A stretch of DNA of 12,236 nt. Source: Halocafeteria seosinensis. Its lineage: Eukaryota; Sar; Bigyra; Bicosoecida. Shown here in pieces: positions 5,914 through 12,236 of the stretch. Both the position numbers and the translations under genes were made by a program. The stretch spans positions 1-12,236 of the forward strand of contig LVLI01000882.1 in the NCBI GenBank assembly GCA_001687465.1, read 5' to 3'. Each line of letters begins with the position of its first letter. Within the stretch, counting starts at the first letter, position 1. Under the pieces are notes generated by a model. That model was given only the letters and a program-made list of their open reading frames with translations. It was not told where the DNA came from and ran no database searches.

Positions 5914-8900
5914 ATGAGCTCCTCTCAAGCGACCGGCATGTCCTATAAGAGCAGTCTCCCCCGAGCAAAGAGTAACCCCGTGCTCGTTAGACAGTATAAC
6001 AGTCGCCAACGAAGTAGAGAGCGTAGCTCAGGAAGTCGCCCCGCGTCGCGTCCTACATCGCGTCCACGCTCGGACCACTGGCCAACTCTGGAATCTGCCC
6101 CACGGAAGCTTCCCAAGCTTAGAACCACCTCCCCCGGGAGTGGCGACACCTCTGCCCGAAAAGATCAAACAGACACAAGACGACCTTCGCGTTGGTCAAG
6201 AGGCAGCAGTCCTCCTTCCTCTGTATTTTCCCGAGGAGCCTCCGGAACCGGGCGGAGATCATCTAAGGAAGGATCACCAACGAACAGGAGTAAAGTTCAC
6301 GTACACTTCGAAGATGATGGTCCTTTTGATACAGAAGCAGTGCTATCTCCCAGCTCGCAGGATGGTCAACGAGGGCAACAATGGAAGGAAAGTAATGCCG
6401 TACCCCCTTCGCCAGTAGTGCGTAGCCCGCAGGAAGAGCCCAAGTTAAGACCGTCGACGACAGCAGGTTGGAAGAAACAACAGCAAACTCTTCGGAAAAT
6501 TAAGAGTTTTAATGCGGCAAGTGGGACTGGGTTTCGCTTTCACACTCCTGATCAATCATGGCTTGTCGGTTCATTTGTTGCCCCCGCTGGTAAAAGTCTT
6601 GCAAAGTCCGAGGAACCTGTCAGTGTGAAATACAAGCGGTATCGTCTAAGTAAGCTAGTCTCTAAATACCTTGATGACTCAGGCTCTTTCCGTATCGAGG
6701 AACAAGCCGAAGGCCCATATCCATTAGCCGGAGTGGGAAGCGATGTACGGCATGTTTACAGTAACCGCAGAGGGCCACGGCAAGCATTCACTGTGCAAGG
6801 TTTGAATAGGATATCGGGACAAGTAACGAAAGCTTTGGACACATTAGAAAGGCTTATTCTACCGTACTTGGGAGTTGAGCTTGTATTGAACAGTGGCATA
6901 TCTAGCCTCAGCTTCCCACAAGAGTCAGTTGACTCCCTGCAAGACATCGTTCAACAACTCTTGTCCGTCACTGCTAGCGGGATCACGTGGATCTACTCAA
7001 ATGGACGAGCGATGAAGGCAGAACAAACTACTTCCGTGAATGACTATTTTCTGGGAGGTGGCAAACAACATTTTTTACGGGAAATTCTTCCTCCGATTGA
7101 ATTGAGCCTTATCACTACAAATCTACAAGATGCATGGGGCACACGCAGGTCTGATGAAGAGGAGGCAGAGTCGTTAATTGCAATGCGAGACTCAAATGTA
7201 GCGAGAACGTTTTACGAGAAGAGCCTAGTCAACGATGAGGCGTCCGCTGAAGAACTCGGTGAAACTTTCAGGTCTTGGTACTGTGGAAAGGACCTTGCAG
7301 CACGAATGTTAAGGGTGGAGGTGCTCCGTGATATTATTAAGGCTATGGCGGAACAAACGGATATTGTCAAAATATTTTGGAAAGAAATTCCTCTCAGTGC
7401 GAAGTCTATTTTACTATTTTATGGCTTACGCTCGTCTTTTATTCTGCAGCACTTTTACAAGCACGGTGCTATACATTCAGGGGTCCATAAGCGTTTTCCT
7501 ACCTTGAAATATGATACCCTTAATTGGTTGTGTACGGACTCTGCAGCCGTTAAACCTTTCTTTTTATTTCTCCAAGAAAGCTTAATTCATGCAGCGGACA
7601 CAATGATGGCTGTTGCCAAGCTTCGTGCGGTTTTGGTTTCAACGGAAGATCTGTCACTGTACGAGTTGGCCAGAATGGGCAAGAGTGGATCCACCAAACA
7701 AACGCTTAACGAGCAACTTGACTTTCATGATTATTTAGAAAAGACTGTTGAGCCTTCAGTCATTGACGATATTGCCACCATACTCCGCCAATTGGACCCA
7801 ACCGCAAGTATTGAGGAGGCAAGACGATCAGACCAGCTGACGTTCTTCGACATATCTTTATTTAATTGCATGATCGAATGGCTGTCTTCTAGGTCTGAGG
7901 CTGCGACTCATGCCTGGAAACTAGCGTGTGAATGGGAGTTGGTGCGTAGAATTGTAGAACCTCCCCGGATCCGAAGTCGGAAACGCAAGCAACAAGTTTC
8001 TACGACCCAAGAGCCAGAAGAACCTACGCCGTCTTTGGAAGCAAAGCAACCCGAAGTTAAGGACGAGAACCTACATGATGAAGAGCCGCAGGTAGAAGAA
8101 AGAATTCCAGAGGCTGTACAAGGTTCGAAAGGGGAGTATTTCTTACAGTCCTTTAACGTACTACTCGACGAAGATATGAGAAATGTTGCTAAAACTGCTA
8201 ACGTCGATCTTCCGGAAGCATCAGATCTACCTTTGTTAATGGCTGCCATCCACAATCAGAAGAAAAAACTGCCCAAGAAGCCGAAGAAAAGTGGGAAGAG
8301 TTCATCTTCAGAGGACGAAAGCCAAAATGGTATCTTGGATTTTCTCGATGACGAAGATTCACTGAAACTTCTTCCAGAAGACATGAAGGAGCGGGCGCAG
8401 AAGGTCAAGTCGTTTCTGAAATGGTGGGGAACATCGGGGGACACCGGAAAGAAGAGTTTGCAACAGTGGTCTCATCTTGCTTCCGAAGCATCCGAGAAGG
8501 TTGGTTCACAATCGGATTCATCATTCGAAGCAAATGACTCACGAGACTATACCAAATCGCTTTTCCAGCTTCGCCAAGTGCATCGGGCTGTTGAGGATAG
8601 AGAAGCTTTGGAACTTTTAGAAGAAAGGGTGAAGCAACTAATGGATGGTGAAGGGGGTCAAAAAAGTTCTTCAGATAGGTATCGAAGATTGAAAGAATAC
8701 CACCATGCTGTGAAGACACTGAAAGATCACCATCGTACTCGGGGAACTGTGAAAGGACTGGGAAAAGTTGAGACGTCGATAATGAGAGAACTCGTTGGTA
8801 AAAGAAACAAGAAAAAGTTACAGAAACTGTCACAACACCAGTTACTGCAGTCGCAAAGGTTTGAACAGGAAAGGGACATCTGGGAAAATTTCAAAGAGCT

Positions 8901-11742
8901 ATTCCAGTCAGCGGATGTGACCGGAGTCCGCTCCAAGATTTTGAACAGACAGGCCCGTAGTAACTTGACAAACTACGTAGAGTCATTGGCAGAATCCCCA
9001 GAGGAGGAAGATACAGGTAAGCGCAAGAAAGGAAAGTCCAAGAAGAGTCAGAAAAAAGAAGGCGGATCGAAGAAGCCTGATCCTTGGGGAGTCCTCGGGG
9101 GTCTCCTGAATGTTTGCAGCGTCTTCCTGGATCAAGCAGCTGCGTCTTCGGGGGCACCGGTAAAAACGTCTCCGGTACCACGCGATGTCAACATCAGTGA
9201 CCAAGTAATGGAGACGTTTAAATGCCAGGCTAAGAAAGTTCAAGAATCAAAGAAGAAGTCCCGCAAGCCCAAACCAAAAACTCCAAAGCCAACGGCCGCA
9301 CCCAAGCCCGTTGAGCCCATTGAGCCCATTACCGGTTCTCCAGAGCCTGCTGCTGCCCCTGAGGCTACTGAGATTGAAGCAGCCGACGAACGTGAAGAAG
9401 TCGCTGAAACTGAGGTAGCACCAGAAACCCCAAGATATAGCCGCAAGCTAAACGAACTAACGTGGGTGTCTACGGATGAACTCATGGACGAATTGCAAGA
9501 ATTGAGAGCGCAAAAGGCTTCAACCGTGGTGCGCACTGGTGATCATTCATCTGGTTCGCAGCAGAACCAAGTAAACGAGGAGGACGTGAACGATCAGCGA
9601 AGCTCTGAATTTGAGAAAAGGAGAAAGCGCATTTCAAAGCCTTTAATGGAACCAATGCCCTGGAGCTTCAGGGAGCGTCTTAAGGAAACAGTTTCGGAAG
9701 CGTTTGCTTCGGCGTTGAAAACCGTTGGACGATCACCACCCTCATCTTCAGGGGCGAAGATCCCTGTTGCTGCGCGCAATGGTTCTGCTGCTTCCGTTCA
9801 AATGCTCAAATCACGAAAACATTCCGCCCATTCAGCGCAAATCAACGACGGAGTGCAACGTTGGTCGGAGAGTGCCTCGACGTCCGATCGACGGAGTGCC
9901 GTCCAATGTGATGAGGGCACCCCTGAAGTGGATGAGCAGGACAGCATGCCCGAACACCAAGACGTCCAGAGAAATTTTACTCACTCAGGTGACTTTATCG
10001 AGACAGATGAAGAGAAAAAAGAGATGAATACTCAATCGTCTCTACCGTCGACAAGAGGCAAGAGCCGAAGCGATGGTGAGTCCTTGCAGCACGCTACGAT
10101 ACGTGAAACAGCTGAATTGCAAACCGCTCATGGCGGAGAAGAGGGAGCTGACCAAGAGGCAGGAGATGAAGGAGACTTTCATGCTGGCGTTCATGAAGAA
10201 CAATGTGATTATGTTGACCGCCATATGGAGGAATATTTGAGTTTGGATGAACATGCATTTAATGATTTGTATGAAGCATTATACGACTCTGACGATCCAG
10301 CAATGCTTGATGAAGAGCAGTCGGTGGCAAGTGTTGATGGACAAGGGAAGTTTGCTAATCCCAGACTTTCAAGTTACCGTCGAAACCAGATTGAAGAGGA
10401 AATTCGCGGCCTCACTGAGCTGCGAGCGAAGCAAATAGAAGAAGAAGAACGGGTAAAACGCCTCGAAGAAGCAGCAGCGCAACGAACGGAGCATGAGAAA
10501 CAACTTAACCTGGAGAGACGCAATGATCCTGAAGGCCTTACAATTGCAGAAAGACGTCAGAAGACCGAAAAAATGCTGAATCGTGAGCGCAATGGCATGA
10601 TTCATGAGGATCAGCACTCCCAAGCACGTGAAAAGTGGGAAACGTTCCTGGCCGAGGAGAGCCTTCATTTGAGGAAATTGAAACGTCAATCTGCTCTATC
10701 CGCAGCGAGCATTGGAGAGAAAAAGGTGCACCAGCAGTGGAAAAAGATAACCGATCAAGAGCGAAATCGCGAGGGAATGATTCAGGAAGACAAGATATCT
10801 TCTGCGATCGAGGCAAAGCGGCGTGATGCGGAACAGAGGTGGATGAAAATGCAGCGAGAGGCCTACACGCCTTTTTCTCCGTCTCATTTTGATGAGGATT
10901 GGGAAGAGTACGTTGACCGACTCGGCCGTAGCCTTTCTTTGAATCCATCAAGTCTGCAAGAAGATGGGCTATCTAAGGAAGACTACCCATTGGACTCCGC
11001 TGCTTCTTCATGTCATGGTTTCGCCACGAGAACCTATAATTTGGACGCCATTTATCGGAATATTGAAAGACGGTCGGATCTGAAACGGAGGCTGCCATCT
11101 TCTTTTAAGTGTGACGAAACTCTGAAGTCGGATTCTCTTATTCCGCACCATACTGAGAGCCAGTCGCACCTAAGTCACATTCCTTCCCATTCTTGGTATG
11201 ATAAAAAGATGAGGGAGCTGAGCGCGTTTGAAGAGGTCCCAAGAGGTACTACCGCAAACGCGCATTATACTCGTTACTTGGAGCAGGCGGCCAGCCTTTC
11301 GAACAGTGTTTCGGCTCTTGACCACCGTTTCTCAAAGACTGTAGCCGAAGCTCGTTCAACACGAAAGCAGAATGGCGCAAGACGGCAGGCGACCTCTACG
11401 GGTCCTCTACCAGTTACTACCGGTTACAGAGATGGGGAAACTGGTCGAAATACGCAAAATAAACGACGAACGAAACAAGAGATGAAACGAAAGAAGTACG
11501 ATACGAACAGGCCGCAAGAATCATCAACTGTATTGGTTTCGATACCGGAAAAGGCAGCCTCCAGGGGGCCTAAATTAATCCTCCCGCCTGTAGTTAGCGA
11601 GGAAGAAGTCATACACCAATATTCATTTCCGCAGAGGGTGTGTACCCTTTCCGTAGCATCCTACAGTGGGTCATTGAGGAAAGACTCCTCTCTCGCAAAG
11701 AGCGAGAGCCTAAATCATAATGTGTCTCTGTCATCCGCCTAA
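5914..11742 (+). CDS. Large charged coiled-coil protein (1942 aa), unrecognised
   Basis: One uninterrupted frame of 1942 codons from ATG 5914 (context GACGGAGATGA) to TAA 11742, with no intron needed. I do not recognise the family. Residues 1-~190 are Ser/Arg/Pro-rich and basic, with RPxS repeats (SRPASRPTSRPRS), and look disordered. Residues ~190-690 have globular, mostly helical composition with hydrophobic runs such as SILLFYGLRSSFILQHFY; this is the best candidate for a folded domain. Residues ~690-1480 alternate acidic and Lys-rich tracts (KKKLPKKPKKSGK; KRKKGKSKKSQKKEGGSKK near 1035; KPKPKTPKP near 1120). Residues ~1485-1650 are a Glu/Arg-rich helix with Trp-anchored repeats. The tail is basic and polar, with no signal peptide or membrane span. 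The composition fits a scaffold, cytoskeletal or nuclear protein, but this is inference. It diverges from the 83-aa frame and converges on the ubiquitin-like gene. Confidence 0.93.
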   Translation: MSSSQATGMSYKSSLPRAKSNPVLVRQYNSRQRSRERSSGSRPASRPTSRPRSDHWPTLESAPRKLPKLRTTSPGSGDTSARKDQTDTRRPSRWSRGSSPPSSVFSRGASGTGRRSSKEGSPTNRSKVHVHFEDDGPFDTEAVLSPSSQDGQRGQQWKESNAVPPSPVVRSPQEEPKLRPSTTAGWKKQQQTLRKIKSFNAASGTGFRFHTPDQSWLVGSFVAPAGKSLAKSEEPVSVKYKRYRLSKLVSKYLDDSGSFRIEEQAEGPYPLAGVGSDVRHVYSNRRGPRQAFTVQGLNRISGQVTKALDTLERLILPYLGVELVLNSGISSLSFPQESVDSLQDIVQQLLSVTASGITWIYSNGRAMKAEQTTSVNDYFLGGGKQHFLREILPPIELSLITTNLQDAWGTRRSDEEEAESLIAMRDSNVARTFYEKSLVNDEASAEELGETFRSWYCGKDLAARMLRVEVLRDIIKAMAEQTDIVKIFWKEIPLSAKSILLFYGLRSSFILQHFYKHGAIHSGVHKRFPTLKYDTLNWLCTDSAAVKPFFLFLQESLIHAADTMMAVAKLRAVLVSTEDLSLYELARMGKSGSTKQTLNEQLDFHDYLEKTVEPSVIDDIATILRQLDPTASIEEARRSDQLTFFDISLFNCMIEWLSSRSEAATHAWKLACEWELVRRIVEPPRIRSRKRKQQVSTTQEPEEPTPSLEAKQPEVKDENLHDEEPQVEERIPEAVQGSKGEYFLQSFNVLLDEDMRNVAKTANVDLPEASDLPLLMAAIHNQKKKLPKKPKKSGKSSSSEDESQNGILDFLDDEDSLKLLPEDMKERAQKVKSFLKWWGTSGDTGKKSLQQWSHLASEASEKVGSQSDSSFEANDSRDYTKSLFQLRQVHRAVEDREALELLEERVKQLMDGEGGQKSSSDRYRRLKEYHHAVKTLKDHHRTRGTVKGLGKVETSIMRELVGKRNKKKLQKLSQHQLLQSQRFEQERDIWENFKELFQSADVTGVRSKILNRQARSNLTNYVESLAESPEEEDTGKRKKGKSKKSQKKEGGSKKPDPWGVLGGLLNVCSVFLDQAAASSGAPVKTSPVPRDVNISDQVMETFKCQAKKVQESKKKSRKPKPKTPKPTAAPKPVEPIEPITGSPEPAAAPEATEIEAADEREEVAETEVAPETPRYSRKLNELTWVSTDELMDELQELRAQKASTVVRTGDHSSGSQQNQVNEEDVNDQRSSEFEKRRKRISKPLMEPMPWSFRERLKETVSEAFASALKTVGRSPPSSSGAKIPVAARNGSAASVQMLKSRKHSAHSAQINDGVQRWSESASTSDRRSAVQCDEGTPEVDEQDSMPEHQDVQRNFTHSGDFIETDEEKKEMNTQSSLPSTRGKSRSDGESLQHATIRETAELQTAHGGEEGADQEAGDEGDFHAGVHEEQCDYVDRHMEEYLSLDEHAFNDLYEALYDSDDPAMLDEEQSVASVDGQGKFANPRLSSYRRNQIEEEIRGLTELRAKQIEEEERVKRLEEAAAQRTEHEKQLNLERRNDPEGLTIAERRQKTEKMLNRERNGMIHEDQHSQAREKWETFLAEESLHLRKLKRQSALSAASIGEKKVHQQWKKITDQERNREGMIQEDKISSAIEAKRRDAEQRWMKMQREAYTPFSPSHFDEDWEEYVDRLGRSLSLNPSSLQEDGLSKEDYPLDSAASSCHGFATRTYNLDAIYRNIERRSDLKRRLPSSFKCDETLKSDSLIPHHTESQSHLSHIPSHSWYDKKMRELSAFEEVPRGTTANAHYTRYLEQAASLSNSVSALDHRFSKTVAEARSTRKQNGARRQATSTGPLPVTTGYRDGETGRNTQNKRRTKQEMKRKKYDTNRPQESSTVLVSIPEKAASRGPKLILPPVVSEEEVIHQYSFPQRVCTLSVASYSGSLRKDSSLAKSESLNHNVSLSSA
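10579..10860 (+). repeat. Trp-anchored helical repeats inside the large protein
   Basis: Three tryptophans lie exactly 34 residues apart (1575, 1609, 1643) in similar settings: REKWETF, HQQWKKI and EQRWMKM. GMI(H/Q)ED precedes two of them, in ERNGMIHED and ERNREGMIQED, each followed by a Ser and Ala-containing charged helix. A weaker relative ERRNDPEGL occurs before them. A fourth W (EDWEEYV) follows after 20 residues. This looks like a degenerate protein repeat within the coiled coil. Confidence 0.6.
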
Positions 11743-11812
11743 AATGCACGCTCGTCTTAATGTTTAATTTACACAAAGGTAACTCGAGACGCTACAAACC
11801 CCAAGTACATTT
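11743..11812. other. Convergent 3' intergenic gap (70 nt)
   Basis: Only 70 nt separate the stop of the large plus-strand gene from the stop of the minus-strand ubiquitin-like gene. The 3' UTRs must be very short or overlap. There is no AATAAA on either strand in the gap. Confidence 0.75.
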
Positions 11813-12130
11813 TCATTCCTCCTCAGCGTCGTCCCCATCTTCCAACTCTGCTTCCTGATCTTCGATAACTACTCTAACTACGTTCTCTTTGCTACTATCG
11901 ATTTGAGAAATGTCTGCGAGTGATAAGGGGTCCAGCATCGGCTCTCCTTCAATGTACATGCCCTGCAGGTGTCAAGCAAACAACAACGTTTGTGGATAGC
12001 TCGGTAAGCAGTCCGCAATATGTGTTCTGCGTCTGTGCCTCAATTCCACCCTTACCTGATAGCTTGTGGGTATCCCGGTTTCCTTTTCCACGAAATACTT
12101 CAGATACGCCACATCTTGGGCGGTTTGGAA
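11813..12130 (-). CDS. Ubiquitin-like domain protein, C-terminal exons (partial)
   Basis: Two exons are clear: 12130-12056 (25 codons) and 11962-11813 (49 codons plus TGA). The first reads FQTAQDVAYLKYFVEKETGI and PTSYQ, the second GMYIEGEPMLDPLSLADI followed by VVRVVIED. This follows the ubiquitin fold: a helix ending K-E-T-G-I-P (ubiquitin K-E-G-I-P), a strand with MYIEGEPML (ubiquitin LIFAGKQLE), an LDPLSLADI loop (ubiquitin EDGRTLSDYNI) and a last strand VVRVVIE. The end is an acidic tail (AELEDGDDAEEE) with no Gly-Gly, so it is a ubiquitin-like domain, not a processed modifier. Part of the first beta-hairpin may lie at 12171-12236 in another frame; the gene continues beyond the window. 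Partner and pathway are unknown; such domains often dock to proteasome, p97 or splicing factors. Confidence 0.72.
11963..12055 (-). other. Intron in the ubiquitin-like gene (93 nt, phase 0)
   Basis: The donor is ATCAG|GTAAGG at 12055 and the acceptor is GACACCTGCAG|GG at 11963, with a branch-point-like CTTGAC shortly before the acceptor. The join keeps the ubiquitin-like fold continuous (GIPTSYQ-GMYIEGE). Confidence 0.82.
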
Positions 12131-12236
12131 CTGCAACGTAAGTCAGCAAGCAGATCCCCGTGTCAGCAGCCTCCAATTGGATAGCTTTTTGCACAACTCT
12201 TGTTTTAAGAAAAACCATGAATCCATGGAGGAGGGG
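12131..12236 (-). other. Intron sequence and possible upstream exon of the ubiquitin-like gene
   Basis: A good acceptor with branch-like CTGAC (TTGCTGACTTACGTTGCAG) ends at 12131. Further upstream (12236-12171) an open frame reads MVFLKTRVVQKAIQLE, which resembles the first beta-hairpin of ubiquitin (MQIFVKTLTGKTITLE). To join it to the next exon the intron would have to be 40 nt with a GC donor (GAG|GCTGCT). If that is wrong, the whole stretch is intron and the first hairpin lies outside the window. Confidence 0.4.

Noticed and set aside
8405-8833. 142-codon minus-strand frame inside the large gene
   Set aside because: It lies entirely antisense to the 1942-codon frame, whose Lys/Glu-rich codons yield Phe/Leu/Ser-rich shadows.

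Overview
The window is nuclear DNA from a eukaryote with a compact genome, most likely a protist or alga. The evidence is GT-AG introns of about 64-93 nt that can be read directly, genes facing in both directions with short gaps, eukaryote-specific domains (RPEL, kelch, ubiquitin-like) and no bacterial operon signals. I cannot name the lineage from sequence alone; stramenopiles such as oomycetes, or another protist group with short introns, would fit.

Layout. Positions 1-1725 are gene-poor. They hold 2.3 copies of a ~100-bp tandem repeat at the left edge, a short (ACCC) tract, and a ~120-150 bp block present twice (844-1001 and 1078-1230). Positions 1726-5062 (minus strand) hold what I reconstruct as one five-exon gene of 1017 codons. 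It encodes a Ser/Thr-rich N-terminus, a very basic NLS-like stretch, four RPEL (G-actin-binding) motifs, a kelch beta-propeller region and a C-terminal coiled coil. Splice sites and codon phases agree at all four introns. Positions 5063-5913 are intergenic, apart from a plausible 83-aa minus-strand gene at 5528-5779 that diverges from the next gene. Positions 5914-11742 (plus) are a single uninterrupted frame of 1942 codons for a large, charged, unrecognised protein with Trp-anchored repeats and coiled coil near its C-terminus. Positions 11813 to the right edge (minus) hold the last exons of a gene ending in a ubiquitin-like domain and an acidic tail, converging on the large gene with only 70 nt between stop codons.

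How they relate. The genes are not an operon. The most interesting locus is the RPEL-kelch gene. RPEL motifs bind monomeric actin, and in the MRTF and Phactr families actin binding competes with nuclear import through adjacent basic signals. Here the same pairing of RPELs and a basic cluster appears attached to a kelch propeller, an architecture I do not know to be described. Two of its internal exons are phase 1-1, so RPEL number could vary by exon skipping without breaking the frame. All functional roles are inferred from motifs.
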